Position numbers and translations under genes: made by a program. A stretch of 64,000 nt of DNA, from positions 1 through 64,000 of the forward strand of contig JAQBXN010000024.1 in the NCBI GenBank assembly GCA_027625095.1, read 5' to 3'. Positions 53,948 to 63,420 of the stretch are shown in pieces (the first letter of the stretch is position 1; every line of letters begins with the position of its first letter). This DNA comes from Planctomycetota bacterium. GTDB lineage: Bacteria; Planctomycetota; PUPC01; JACPCR01. Below the pieces are notes generated by a model. That model was not told the DNA's origin, ran no database searches, and worked only from the letters and a program-made list of their open reading frames with translations.

Positions 53948-54724
53948 TTACAAATTGGCCAGAATTCTGATCACGTATTCCCGGGCCGAGAGGGTTGCCG
54001 GCGTGAGCGGCGCCCAGTCTACGTGCTCTAACTCTACGACGAGATAGCCTTGGTAGTTCGCGTCGAGGAGCAGCTTCAGGAGCGGCTCAAATGGAAGCTC
54101 TCCGTCACCGAACGGAACCGGTTTATCGCCAATCTGATCACGTAAATGAACGAGACCAATGCGTTCAGGGAAGGTTTCTGCCAGGGCCATGACATCTTCT
54201 CCCGCTGCCAGAAGGTGGCCGGTGTCCAATAGGATTTTCGCCCGCTCCGGGACTTCGGGCATCACTGCCTTGTAGTCATCGAGACCTTCCAGCCGATTAC
54301 CTTTGTGGTTGCCCAGATTCAGAGTGAATCCCGGCACACGCTCAAGAAGGGTGTTGACGCCTTCAATGAAATCTTCCAGCGCCTCGTCATTCCTTTCGCC
54401 TCCCTTTGTGTTTGCACAAGAAAGCCTCAGTGCACGTGCGAGATGGATATCCCACTCAATCTGCCTGAGGTTATAGGCCAGGTTGCGCTCGTCACTGTCG
54501 GCCTTGCGGCCGGTAATGTTGCGGATGTTGAGTCCGCTCAGGGTGATTTCGGTTTCGTCGAGCTTTTCTCGAACGCGGCGCACGGACCAGTCAGGATGTA
54601 CCGGCGAGCTCTCAGTCCAGGTGCGGAAGAGTTCGATGCTGTCGAAGCCGGCATCTTTGGTGAGTTGGAGGGCTTCGGGGAGAAGATATTCAGGACAGAC
54701 GGTGGTGCTGCAGGAAAGTTTCAT
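53948..54724 (-). CDS. Sugar phosphate isomerase/epimerase (TIM barrel)
   Basis: 258 residues of the xylose-isomerase-like AP endonuclease-2 fold. SIELFRTWTESS near 30, TLNLGNHKGN near 131, ILLDTGHLLAAGED near 163, VHLRDQIGDK near 191 and VVELEHVDW near 235 supply the usual metal-binding Glu, Asp, His and Glu of these enzymes. Such proteins act in inositol, keto-sugar or polyol metabolism, often with Gfo/Idh dehydrogenases. It is upstream of the PQQ gene on the same strand with an 88-base gap. The substrate is not evident. Confidence 0.87.
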   Translation of the reverse strand: MKLSCSTTVCPEYLLPEALQLTKDAGFDSIELFRTWTESSPVHPDWSVRRVREKLDETEITLSGLNIRNITGRKADSDERNLAYNLRQIEWDIHLARALRLSCANTKGGERNDEALEDFIEGVNTLLERVPGFTLNLGNHKGNRLEGLDDYKAVMPEVPERAKILLDTGHLLAAGEDVMALAETFPERIGLVHLRDQIGDKPVPFGDGELPFEPLLKLLLDANYQGYLVVELEHVDWAPLTPATLSAREYVIRILANL

Positions 54725-54870
54725 GTGGTGACCTGGAATGCGGATACTTGTTTCGACATCCTTCGACAGACTCAGTTTTTCAGCAAGTGATGTGGCATAG
54801 TGTCCCTCGTTTAGTGAAGTCTGTAATCTGACTCACGTGAGAAACTAAAGCCAGACCAGTAGCGCCAGTC

Positions 54871-57510
54871 TCAATCCACAAAGATGAATTCATTCAGGTT
54901 CAGGATGCCACGACATGTATTTGGGAGACCGTGGGACGTTGCATAGACGGACAGGATAGCCAGTTCCGATTCAGTCGGTTTTCTGCTGAGCGCGAGCTCA
55001 AAAGCGCGTTCGATCTGGGCGCCAGCTTCCGAATATTCCTTTGAGATGCGAGCTGCGAAGTGCTCCGACATGGCAGTGATGAATTTGTTATTCAACAAAG
55101 AGAGCGCGGATATCGGAGTGAGGGTTTCATCCCGTTTGGCAACCATCAGGGACGGGTCTGCGCAGTCGAGCGTTTCCATGAAAGGTTGCTGTGACGAGCG
55201 TGGCAGGAAACGATAGACGGACCGGCGATGCGTCGTTGGATCATTCGGGTCGTGCTTGGCGTATTCGTAGTGAGGTGAGTGTTCGGTCAATTCGAGAACA
55301 AAATCGCGGAACCCAGGCCCATACATTGTGTTGTCCAGTTTGCCGCTGACTGCGAGTACGGAATCTCTGACACTTTCGGCGTCGAGGCGACGGCGGTTCA
55401 TTCGCCAGAGGTAAACGTTGTCGCTGTCGACGGCCGCGTTCTCCGGGCGGGATGCGGAAGACTGGCGATAGGTTGCGCTATTTAAGATGGTCCGGTGAAG
55501 GGCCTTCAAGGACTGGCCGCCGTCTCGGAACTCGACTGCCAGCCAGTCGAGGAGTTTGGGATGGCTGGGCAGTTGTCCCATCTTGCCGAAGTCGTTTGGT
55601 GTATCGACCAGGCCTCGGCCAAAGTGATTCTGCCACACTCGATTCACAATGGAACGCCAGGTCAGAGGATTGCGTTCCTCGGTAATCCATTCGGCCAGGG
55701 CTTTCCGGCGATCTCCTTCGGTGTGATTTTCAGGAAGAGCAAATCTTGCACTCATTCCGGAAATAAAGGGCACTGTGCCCGGCCCGGCTTCACTGTCCGG
55801 GTTAGTGACATCCCCTCGCTTCAGAATCCGGATTATTCGGGGCTTGCCTTTGGTCGGCTGGTGGCCGCCTTGGGGGGCGAAGTCTGTGGCCGCGGCGTAG
55901 ACCATTTTACCGTTGGGCAAAGAGGCTTGGGATTTCTTGGTCTCCTCTAATGCTTTTTCAAGTTCTTCCCTTTCCCTTGTCAACTCCGGCGTAAAAATCC
56001 TGGAATGCAGAGCCGTTCGCTCTGACTGAATTTTTGCGAGGTCTTCGGCCGCCTTGGGGTCAGCCAGTTTGTAGTGGAGACCATCTACGAGGTTCGTTCG
56101 CCGCCAACGCACGGGGGCTTCAATGGAATCCAGCGAACTCACCGTCTTGCCGAGGGCGATGTTCCTGCCCTCTTTGTCCAATATCTTCAGTTCCGCCAGA
56201 GCGAGGATGTAGTCATTGCTTCGGAGGGCAAGTTTGGTTGCCGTTACCCTGATGTACCTGGTTGCAACTCCACCGGCTTCCACCCGCTGTGGCAGGACGC
56301 CCGGATTGGCGACGTCGGCCTTTGTGTGGTCAGCCAGCATCACTGTTTCCTTCGCGAAAGAGGGATCATCAGATGCCTCAATTTTGTATCGGACAGGAAA
56401 ACCAAAGCCGGCGAGGATGTTGTTGAAGTTGTCATAACAGCCGATGTATTCGAGGCCGGATATTTCGGTTGGTTTGTCCAAATCTACCTGCACCCACTTG
56501 ACGACATTCTGATTCTTCTCGATGTGACTGTGGTAGCCATACTCTGGGGTTTGAGAGCCGCCGACTCTTGCTTTCAATTCATCGATGCTCTTGTCGAGGG
56601 CAGACAACTTGCCGCCTGCCGCTTCGTTCATCTTGTCTTGAAAAGCCTTCAATGCCTCCTGCTGCAGCTTCTGCTGTTCGGCCAGTTCCGTTCGCTTCTT
56701 CTCAACCGCGGGATCGGTGTCATAGGTTCTGTCTGCCCGGTCTACCGCTGCGAAAACCGCCTGCAGGCTGTAGTAGTGTTCCATGCTGACCGGATCGAAC
56801 TTGTGGTCATGACAACGAGCGCACTGCACGGTCGTGCTGATGAAGGTATTCATCACGGTACCGACCATGTCATCCCGGTCGAGGTTGCGGCTGCGGCGTC
56901 CGTCGATCTTGGATTCCGGAACTTCGACATGTCCGATGAAATCCCACGGTCCAGCCGCCAGAAAGCCGAGAGCGATGATGCCGTCCCGTTCGCCTGGGAA
57001 AAGGACATCGCCGGCAATCTGTTCCTTTACGAATTGCGAGTAGGGCTTGTCATCATTAAAGGCGCGGATGACGTAGTCCCGGTAGGGCCATGCATTCGGA
57101 CGCAACTTGTCTTTATCGTAGCCGTGCGAATCCCCGTAGTGCACCACATCGAGCCAATGCCGGGCCCATCGTTCACCGTACTGCCTGGAAGCCAGCAATT
57201 CATCGACGAGTTTTTCGTAAGCTTTGGAATCTTTGTTCGAAACGAATGCTTCCACCTGCTCCGGAGATGGAGGCAGTCCAATGAGATCGAAATAGAGCCT
57301 CCTGATAAGGGTGCGGGGCTCCGCGGCTGGGGAGGGGGCGAGGCCCTTTTCCTTTAACCTAGTGAGGATAAACCGATCTACGATTTCCGACGGATCGGTT
57401 GTGCGATCGATGCCTGGAACTGCCGGTCTCCACAGCTCACCCAGCGACCACCAGGTCTCGGCGAGTAATGGGCCGCAGGACAAGAACACAAAAGGGAGGA
57501 TTCGCAGCAT
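54871..57510 (-). CDS. DUF1549/DUF1553 protein with discoidin-like domain
   Basis: 879 residues. A signal peptide (LRILPFVFLSCGPLLAE) is followed by DUF1549 (about 35-260: SEIVDRFILTRL, RRLYFDLIGLPPS, CARCHDHKFDP at 230-240), a discoidin/F5-8-C-like beta domain (about 320-490: WVQVDLDKPTEISGLEY and YIRVTATKLAL), and DUF1553 (about 590-870: NPLTWRSIVNRVWQNHFG, TPNDFGKMGQLPSHP). This Planctomycetes/Verrucomicrobia family often has an N-terminal cytochrome c domain, absent here. The CxxCH at 230 could bind haem but is a family feature without proven role. Its usual DUF1501 partner lies across ThuA and PhyH genes. The start lacks a ribosome site. Confidence 0.9.
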   Translation of the reverse strand: MLRILPFVFLSCGPLLAETWWSLGELWRPAVPGIDRTTDPSEIVDRFILTRLKEKGLAPSPAAEPRTLIRRLYFDLIGLPPSPEQVEAFVSNKDSKAYEKLVDELLASRQYGERWARHWLDVVHYGDSHGYDKDKLRPNAWPYRDYVIRAFNDDKPYSQFVKEQIAGDVLFPGERDGIIALGFLAAGPWDFIGHVEVPESKIDGRRSRNLDRDDMVGTVMNTFISTTVQCARCHDHKFDPVSMEHYYSLQAVFAAVDRADRTYDTDPAVEKKRTELAEQQKLQQEALKAFQDKMNEAAGGKLSALDKSIDELKARVGGSQTPEYGYHSHIEKNQNVVKWVQVDLDKPTEISGLEYIGCYDNFNNILAGFGFPVRYKIEASDDPSFAKETVMLADHTKADVANPGVLPQRVEAGGVATRYIRVTATKLALRSNDYILALAELKILDKEGRNIALGKTVSSLDSIEAPVRWRRTNLVDGLHYKLADPKAAEDLAKIQSERTALHSRIFTPELTREREELEKALEETKKSQASLPNGKMVYAAATDFAPQGGHQPTKGKPRIIRILKRGDVTNPDSEAGPGTVPFISGMSARFALPENHTEGDRRKALAEWITEERNPLTWRSIVNRVWQNHFGRGLVDTPNDFGKMGQLPSHPKLLDWLAVEFRDGGQSLKALHRTILNSATYRQSSASRPENAAVDSDNVYLWRMNRRRLDAESVRDSVLAVSGKLDNTMYGPGFRDFVLELTEHSPHYEYAKHDPNDPTTHRRSVYRFLPRSSQQPFMETLDCADPSLMVAKRDETLTPISALSLLNNKFITAMSEHFAARISKEYSEAGAQIERAFELALSRKPTESELAILSVYATSHGLPNTCRGILNLNEFIFVD

Positions 57511-57687
57511 ATTATTATTGGAGCGAATGGGTCGCTCTTTGCAATGCCCCGAACAATTCTACGGAGCGTCAGACTTCTTCCTGAAGAGAGTGATGGCAAA
57601 AGAAGTTTGGGCAAGAGAATTGAAAACAGGCCAGGAGAGACAGAGGGAAGGTGTAATAAAGTCTCGTTCCTTTGCCAATTCTGGCGC

Positions 57688-58320
57688 TTATTCTCCCTTG
57701 GCCGGTTTCGTTCCCGCCCATTTTGATCCTTGCACGAGCAGGCGATTGAACTGCTCGTGCTTGCATGAGGGGCCGTCGTGCCCAAGAGCAAGGTAAAAGA
57801 CGCGGCCTTCGCCCCATGGTTTCGTCCAGGCGACCGGCATGGCGCCGCCCTTCCATAGTGCGGTGGCCAGCACATGGACGCGTGGGTCGTAATCGAGAAT
57901 GTACTGTTCGTCTCTAACGATAAATTCTTCCGGCACGTCTTGAGTGATTTCGTGTTCGGTATCTACCAGGCTGACCTGATAGTCGCGATAACGCGGGTGC
58001 GTGGTGAAGTGTCCACCGACGAGTGAACGGTATCCGGGCGAGCCGCGGAATGAGTCGGCTGCGGAGTGGATGCCCGCGTAGCCGTTGCCCTTGCTCAACC
58101 AGTTGGAAAGTCCGTTGAGTTGAGCATCGGTAATCTCGCCGACGGTGTAGTGGAACACGAGAAGTTCATAATCAGCAAGGCTTGTAAGAACATCAAGATC
58201 TTCTTCAACGTAGGTGACGTCGAATCCATCCGCAGCTTCGAGCGCGGCTTTGGCGGCTGAACCAACAGCTTTGTAATCGTGAATAGCCCCGCCGGCGAAT
58301 ACGAGTGTCTTGAGTGACAT
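57688..58320 (-). CDS. ThuA-domain protein
   Basis: 210 residues of the ThuA/class-I glutamine-amidotransferase-like family. TLVFAGGAIHDYKAV at the N-terminus, VFHYTVGEI near 55, YAGIHSAADSFRG near 83, VGGHFTTHPRYRDY near 101, and the C-terminal WGEGRVFYLALGHDGPS. The start ATG is well placed behind CAGGAGCAAAGCA, and the longer open frame upstream is not supported. ThuA-like proteins are linked to trehalose or keto-sugar use and occur with Gfo/Idh and sugar isomerases, as here. Divergent from PhyH. Confidence 0.9.
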   Translation of the reverse strand: MSLKTLVFAGGAIHDYKAVGSAAKAALEAADGFDVTYVEEDLDVLTSLADYELLVFHYTVGEITDAQLNGLSNWLSKGNGYAGIHSAADSFRGSPGYRSLVGGHFTTHPRYRDYQVSLVDTEHEITQDVPEEFIVRDEQYILDYDPRVHVLATALWKGGAMPVAWTKPWGEGRVFYLALGHDGPSCKHEQFNRLLVQGSKWAGTKPAKGE

Positions 58321-58476
58321 TGCTTTGCTCCTGTTTTGAAATGGAATTTCTGAGTGGCGCGAGAGGTTAGTGCTCGGGACTGCCGAAATCAAGCATTTGA
58401 GATCCAGGACGAAATCTGAAATAAAATGCGGGGAAATGGGCTTCATGCAAGGCCAACACTTCGTTACTCAGGAAAC

Positions 58477-59223
58477 ATGCACATGCCTGTCTTATCCAAT
58501 GAAGACAAATCCTTCTTCAAAGCTAATGGCTATCTGGTCAAGAACGACACCCTTACGAAGGAGCAGATTGATGCCGCTCAGGACGCGTTGTGGAGTGGCA
58601 TTGAAGCAGACCGCAAAGATCCTGAGACCTGGATCAACGCGGGCCCCATGGCCCCGGTCCCGGGATCGCATCCAGCCATACGAGCGACAATGTTCGACTC
58701 TCCGATTTTTGATATGGCTGAGGAACTGGTCGGCAAAGGACTGCTGAATCAAGGCGGAGCGGGGCCGCATCTGCGTTATCCGTCCGGGCAACCTGAATGG
58801 TCTCCCCCTGAGCATGGGCATCTTGATGGTTACTACACGCCGACGAACGGTGTGCCTGAAGGGACAGTCGGCCGGTTCACGATTGCTGTAACCATTTATG
58901 TCGACGAGGTCGTTCCCCATGGTGGTGGCTTTACGGTCTGGCCGGGCTCGCATCTCAAGGCATGTGAGTATTTCAAGGATCACTCACTGCTGAGCATCAG
59001 CGGCGGGGTAGGCAAAGATATAGGCGAATGCAAGGAAATCACGGGTCCTGCCGGCACGGTCTGCTTCTGGCATGGACGAATGTTCCACACCGGTGCCGCC
59101 AACAGCTCGGATCGTATTCGGATGGCCCTCATCGCTCGGCTTTCAAGGAAGGATATGTCTGATATCCTTTTCGAAGAACCGGACGATATTTGGGAAAGTT
59201 TTCCGGCGCTGCAGGAGGTGTAG
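58477..59223 (+). CDS. Phytanoyl-CoA dioxygenase (PhyH) family protein
   Basis: 248 residues of the non-haem Fe(II)/2-oxoglutarate-dependent PhyH family. The first two iron ligands are in HGHLDGYY (H-x-D), the distal histidine and the 2-oxoglutarate-binding arginine in MFHTGAANSSDRIRMAL. The start ATG follows CTCAGGAAAC; an ATG 6 bases later would also serve. Divergent from ThuA, with 156 bases between, and followed 86 bases on by the DUF1501 gene. Members hydroxylate small molecules; in PVC-type genomes there are many paralogues of unknown substrate. Confidence 0.9.
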   Translation: MHMPVLSNEDKSFFKANGYLVKNDTLTKEQIDAAQDALWSGIEADRKDPETWINAGPMAPVPGSHPAIRATMFDSPIFDMAEELVGKGLLNQGGAGPHLRYPSGQPEWSPPEHGHLDGYYTPTNGVPEGTVGRFTIAVTIYVDEVVPHGGGFTVWPGSHLKACEYFKDHSLLSISGGVGKDIGECKEITGPAGTVCFWHGRMFHTGAANSSDRIRMALIARLSRKDMSDILFEEPDDIWESFPALQEV

Positions 59224-59230
59224 TAATAGG

Positions 59231-59280
59231 GATGCGGGAGTTGGAGTAACGGCTATAGCCGTTACTCCAACTCCCGCATC
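59231..59280. repeat. Perfect 50-bp palindrome
   Basis: Two complementary 25-base arms with no loop, centred between 59255 and 59256 (GGCTA|TAGCC). Each arm contains GGAGTTGGAGTAACGG or its inverse, the same 16-mer as at 16822. It lies 8 bases after the PhyH stop and 30 bases before the DUF1501 start. No T-run follows. May be a transcript-end hairpin or a mobile palindrome. Confidence 0.95.
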
Positions 59281-59309
59281 AATAGCCTCAAAGTTTTCGT
59301 ACTGAGTTG

Positions 59310-60779
59310 ATGAAATCTTCCGAACACACAATCAACAGACGCGACTTTCTCTGGCAATCCGGGGGCGGTCTTGGGGGGATTGCCCTTGCCAGTCTGTTCA
59401 GTTCTGAAAAACTGAATGCCGCTGAGAAGAGACACAAGCTCGGCAGCCCGCAGTACGCTCCTAAGGCGAAACGGGTGGTGCAGATGTTCATGTCTGGTGC
59501 GGCGAGCCACGTGGACATGTTCGATTACAAACCGCGGCTGATTAAGGATCATGGAAAGAAGTGGGATGCTGGTGAACAGGTAGAGCTGTTCCAGAGCAGC
59601 CCGGGCAATACAATGGCTTCGCCATGGGACTGGATGGAATACGGCAAATGCGGAAAACACTTGAATGATGTCGTATCGCCGCTTGGACAGCATGTGGATG
59701 ACATGGCGTTTATTCACAACCTGGTAGGTAAGGCCGGGGTGCACAGCACGTCCACACTGCTGCAGGCGACCGGCTTTCAATTGCCTGGATTTCCGGCCAT
59801 GGGCTCGTGGGTAAGTTACGGGCTGGGTAGCATGAATGAAAACCTGCCAACCTTTGTGGTGCTGCCAGACCACCGCGGGTTTGCATCCAACGGCACGAAG
59901 AACTGGAGCTCAGCTTTTCTGCCGGCACAGCATCAAGGTGTCATTATTCAGCCTGGGGCGGACAATCCGATTACGGATCTGTTTCCCCAAGGAAAATACA
60001 TCTCGAAAAAGGGTGATGCGGAATTGCAGTCTGTGATGGGCAAACTGAATCGGATGCACGAAAAGGATCGGCCAGGCGATTCGCGACTGAATGCCCGCAT
60101 CCGTTCCTATGAACTCGCAGCGCGCATGCAGTTGAGCGCGCCCGAAGCGCTTGATGTGTCCAAAGAACCGGAACACATCAAGGAGATGTACGGACTGAAT
60201 TTGGCGAGTAACAAATACCCGGCAAATATCAATACCCCCGAAGAGACTTATTTCTTTGGGCAGAAATGTCTCCTCGCACGACGCCTTCTTGAGCGGGGAG
60301 TCCGGTTCGTTCAAATCTGGTCAGGGAACGACAATCGTTTTCCCCGGCGCAACTGGGACTCCCACGAAGACATCAGCCGCGATCATGGCCCGCTGGCCCG
60401 CGGTTTTGCACACGGAGCGGCTGCGTTGATTGGGGATCTCAAACAACGTGGAATGCTTGAAGATACGCTCATTCTCTGGACTACAGAATTTGGCCGCATG
60501 CCGTGCAGCCAGGGCTCAAAGGGGCGCGATCACAATCCGTTCTGTTTTACAAACTGGCTGGCGGGCGGCGGTATCAAGGGAGGCGTCTCGTATGGCCCCA
60601 GCGATGAGTGGGGCTTCAAGCCGGCCGACCGAGACAGCCCAACTTACGTTTACGATATCCATGCTACCATCCTGCATCTGCTCGGTATTAACCACGAGGC
60701 CTTGACAGTGCGGAATAACGGCATTGACCGGCGGCTGACGGATGTGCACGGCCACGTCATCCAGGACATTCTTGCATGA
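59310..60779 (+). CDS. DUF1501 Tat-exported protein
   Basis: 489 residues. Twin-arginine signal with NRRDFLWQSGGGLGG and a hydrophobic core, cleavage expected after NAA near 38. The DUF1501 body is present: RVVQMFMSGAASHVDMFDYKP, KAGVHSTSTLLQATG, GERGVRFVQIW-like text, WDSHEDISRDHGPLARG, WTTEFGRMPC and GRDHNPFCFTNWLAGGG. It belongs to the alkaline-phosphatase/sulfatase-like superfamily; the D and H residues fit metal binding, but no reaction is established. ATG 59310 is preferred over the TTG at 59307. Usually adjacent to DUF1549/1553, here separated. Confidence 0.9.
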   Translation: MKSSEHTINRRDFLWQSGGGLGGIALASLFSSEKLNAAEKRHKLGSPQYAPKAKRVVQMFMSGAASHVDMFDYKPRLIKDHGKKWDAGEQVELFQSSPGNTMASPWDWMEYGKCGKHLNDVVSPLGQHVDDMAFIHNLVGKAGVHSTSTLLQATGFQLPGFPAMGSWVSYGLGSMNENLPTFVVLPDHRGFASNGTKNWSSAFLPAQHQGVIIQPGADNPITDLFPQGKYISKKGDAELQSVMGKLNRMHEKDRPGDSRLNARIRSYELAARMQLSAPEALDVSKEPEHIKEMYGLNLASNKYPANINTPEETYFFGQKCLLARRLLERGVRFVQIWSGNDNRFPRRNWDSHEDISRDHGPLARGFAHGAAALIGDLKQRGMLEDTLILWTTEFGRMPCSQGSKGRDHNPFCFTNWLAGGGIKGGVSYGPSDEWGFKPADRDSPTYVYDIHATILHLLGINHEALTVRNNGIDRRLTDVHGHVIQDILA

Positions 60780-60858
60780 GGCTTTGGGATTCACGCACAT
60801 GAATCAAGCTGGTGGGGCAGCAAGATTCCCCCGTTTGTCGCGCCTGTCTGCCCCTCCC

Positions 60859-63420
60859 TTACGGATTAATTAGTTCCTTGTCGATGACCACGATCGGTGG
60901 GCCGTACAGGAGTTGTTTGAGTTTGGCGCCGCCACCGAAACCCATATTCATTTTAAAAAGTATGGAAGACACGAGGCCGACGGCGAGGGCGATACCGAGA
61001 GCTGCGGCGAAAAGGCTGGATGACTGTGGCTTTGGAGTGCTGTTGGCGAAGAAATCCTGCCGCGGACGCCATGCCTTGAGCAGGATGCATCCTCCGGCCC
61101 AGAGGGCGTACTGGGTCAACAGGAAAACCAAGAATGCGAGGAAGAATACACCGGCGATACCTTTGGGCAGGGATGCTGCACCTTTGAGGAATTGGGGCTC
61201 GATTACATGCACGGCCATTCCCGCGGGGAACATCAGAACAATGAGCAGGACCAGGGGCACGAGGACCAACATAAGCCCGGACCATGCGGCTGCAGCCGGG
61301 AGGAATTTCATCGAGGTAAGGATGTGAGGCCAGGCCCACTGGGAAGGGTTGAGGGACTTTGCAGCACTCTTGCCGGAGATGTGTCCGATCATGGCAAGTG
61401 GAGCAGCGAGAGACCCGATGGCGACAAGGATGGTCTGCACGGTAAAGCCGAGACCGAGGCCGCGTGTAAAGATCGGGATCAGGAAGAAAACCGCCAGAAT
61501 CAAAAACAGCGGGATCCCCTCAGGCATGGCCATGGCAAAGCTGCCGAGCGTCGGCATGGTTGTGATGCTCCGGCCATGTAGCATCCAGCGAATCCTGAAG
61601 GTCCAGAATCCGCATAAGGTGGTGATGATAGCGGCCAGGGCTACACCGGTTCCGAGCATACAGAATAAGGATTTCATCTCCCCAGCCATATTGCCGGTGG
61701 CGATGAAGCACGGGACGCTCACTAAAGTGAATGCCGCCGAGGCTGCAGCGGACAAGATGAGCAGATGCAGAATTGCTGAGCCCATCAGCGGCTCAAGCAA
61801 TGATGAAAGGATGATTCGCTGCCAGTCTCCGAGATTCTCGGGTCGGACATCATCAATCTCACCCGCCCTGACTGGCTCCGGCTGGGCGGGGCCTGATTCG
61901 GGCACCTCTTCCCCGGATTCTTCTGCCGCATGCGAAGGAGCCCTTTTGACTTCGTCTTTCTCGCCTTGGTCTTCCTCCAATTCAACCTCACCGCCAAGGA
62001 GGTCATAGGTCTGCATGCTGGCGGGGTCCGGTTCGGAAGGATCCATCTTTGTCGAAGCCTGAAGTCCTGGGCCTGGATCCGAATCATCTTCGGATGACTG
62101 TGACTGAAGCATTTCCATCAGCGCATCTTCAGGCTCGTCGGTTCTTGCTCTGACCTCGATATGCATGGCCGGTGCACTGTCGTCTTCGTTCGGCATACTA
62201 CTGTCCGCGAGGGCCGAAAAAATGTCGTCATCCGAGGGCTGTTCTACATCAATAGCTTCATCCAGAAGCTCGATGGCGGATCCCAGCGCGGGCAGTGGTG
62301 GAGAAGATGGCTTTTTTTGCTGGCGCGCCTCCTGCAAGTTTGTCTGCTCGTGAATGGTAGGCGGGAGTTCCCGCGCCGGGGCCGGAGCATCTGAGGGGGC
62401 GGTGGCACGCCTGCTCTGAAGGAACTCCTCCACCTCACTTGCCAGGACGTTCCCGTCCTTGAACCGGTGTTGGGGCTTCTTTGCCATCAATCGCCCGATA
62501 AGTATGGCGAAGTCTTCAGAAACCTTAGGGTTCATCATGCGCAGGTTGGGCGGCGGCTCTTGAATGTGGCTCTTGAGGACACTGCTGATACCCATCCCGG
62601 TGAACGGAGGTCGTCCTGCAAGGAGATGAAAAAAAGTGGCTCCAAGGCAGTAAATATCGGCTTCCGGGCCGGCTTTTTCGCCCTGGGCCTGTTCCGGGCT
62701 CATGTATAGCGGGGTGCCCAGCAGTTGGCCGATTCGGGTGACGCTTACTTCCGCGGAAACCGAGCGAGCCAGACCGAAATCAGCAATCCTGACTTGGTCG
62801 TTGCAAAGCATCAGGTTCCCAGGCTTTATGTCACGATGAATGATCCCTTTTTCATGGGCCGCACCGAGGCCTCTGGCTGACTGCAGCAGGTATTGGATGG
62901 CTGCTTCCGGATCGAGCTTTCCCTTCTCTTTCAACTCGTCGATCATGGAACGCCCTTCGATGAACTCGAGAACCATGAGGGTCATGTCGTCGAGAGTTTT
63001 TATATCGAAGATTTTGAGGATGTTCTCGTGATTGAGTTGGGCGAGGGCGCGCGCCTCGATGAGAAATCTCTCGAAACGTACCTTGTCTTCAGAGAATGCG
63101 CGCTTTAAGACCTTCACCGCGCTGATGCGTTCCATGAACTGGTGCTCCGCCTTGAACACCGTGCCCATACCTCCCTCGCCGATTTTTTCGATGACTCTGT
63201 ACCCGATGCTGGAGAGGTCCGGAAGTTCGTCGCCGGAAAAGCGATCCTGCCTTTCGATGGCCACGAGGGCGCCGGATGCTTCACTGATTTCGTGCCGGAT
63301 CTCGAGGCTGCCACGGTCGCCTACTTTCAGCCGCGTCTGACAACTCCCGCATCGGAGCTTTTGTCCAAGGGGGAATTTTTCTGTGTCGTATTCCTTACCA
63401 CAGACAGGGCATGCAGTCAT
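60859..63420 (-). CDS. Ser/Thr protein kinase with zinc ribbon and membrane domain
   Basis: 853 residues. N-terminal zinc ribbon (CPVCGKEYDTEKFPLGQ then LRCGSC), a Hanks-type kinase (about 70-340) with GEGGMGTVFK at 81, the ATP lysine AVKVLK near 103, HRDIKPGNLM near 196, DFGLA at 214 and GTPLYMSPEQA, then a low-complexity acidic/proline linker (about 350-555), and at least seven hydrophobic segments in the last 300 residues. The catalytic set is complete. The start is placed at MTACPVCG, since the zinc ribbon begins there; the open frame upstream has no similarity. A heptamer repeat lies directly before the ATG. Confidence 0.92.
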   Translation of the reverse strand: MTACPVCGKEYDTEKFPLGQKLRCGSCQTRLKVGDRGSLEIRHEISEASGALVAIERQDRFSGDELPDLSSIGYRVIEKIGEGGMGTVFKAEHQFMERISAVKVLKRAFSEDKVRFERFLIEARALAQLNHENILKIFDIKTLDDMTLMVLEFIEGRSMIDELKEKGKLDPEAAIQYLLQSARGLGAAHEKGIIHRDIKPGNLMLCNDQVRIADFGLARSVSAEVSVTRIGQLLGTPLYMSPEQAQGEKAGPEADIYCLGATFFHLLAGRPPFTGMGISSVLKSHIQEPPPNLRMMNPKVSEDFAILIGRLMAKKPQHRFKDGNVLASEVEEFLQSRRATAPSDAPAPARELPPTIHEQTNLQEARQQKKPSSPPLPALGSAIELLDEAIDVEQPSDDDIFSALADSSMPNEDDSAPAMHIEVRARTDEPEDALMEMLQSQSSEDDSDPGPGLQASTKMDPSEPDPASMQTYDLLGGEVELEEDQGEKDEVKRAPSHAAEESGEEVPESGPAQPEPVRAGEIDDVRPENLGDWQRIILSSLLEPLMGSAILHLLILSAAASAAFTLVSVPCFIATGNMAGEMKSLFCMLGTGVALAAIITTLCGFWTFRIRWMLHGRSITTMPTLGSFAMAMPEGIPLFLILAVFFLIPIFTRGLGLGFTVQTILVAIGSLAAPLAMIGHISGKSAAKSLNPSQWAWPHILTSMKFLPAAAAWSGLMLVLVPLVLLIVLMFPAGMAVHVIEPQFLKGAASLPKGIAGVFFLAFLVFLLTQYALWAGGCILLKAWRPRQDFFANSTPKPQSSSLFAAALGIALAVGLVSSILFKMNMGFGGGAKLKQLLYGPPIVVIDKELINP

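Noticed and set aside
56074-57357. Long plus-strand frame of 427 codons
   Set aside because: Antisense to the DUF1549/1553 gene, which has clear family motifs; the frame has none.
59072-59331. Small frames on both strands across the palindrome with the same peptide
   Set aside because: Both arise because the palindrome reads alike on either strand; no coding evidence.
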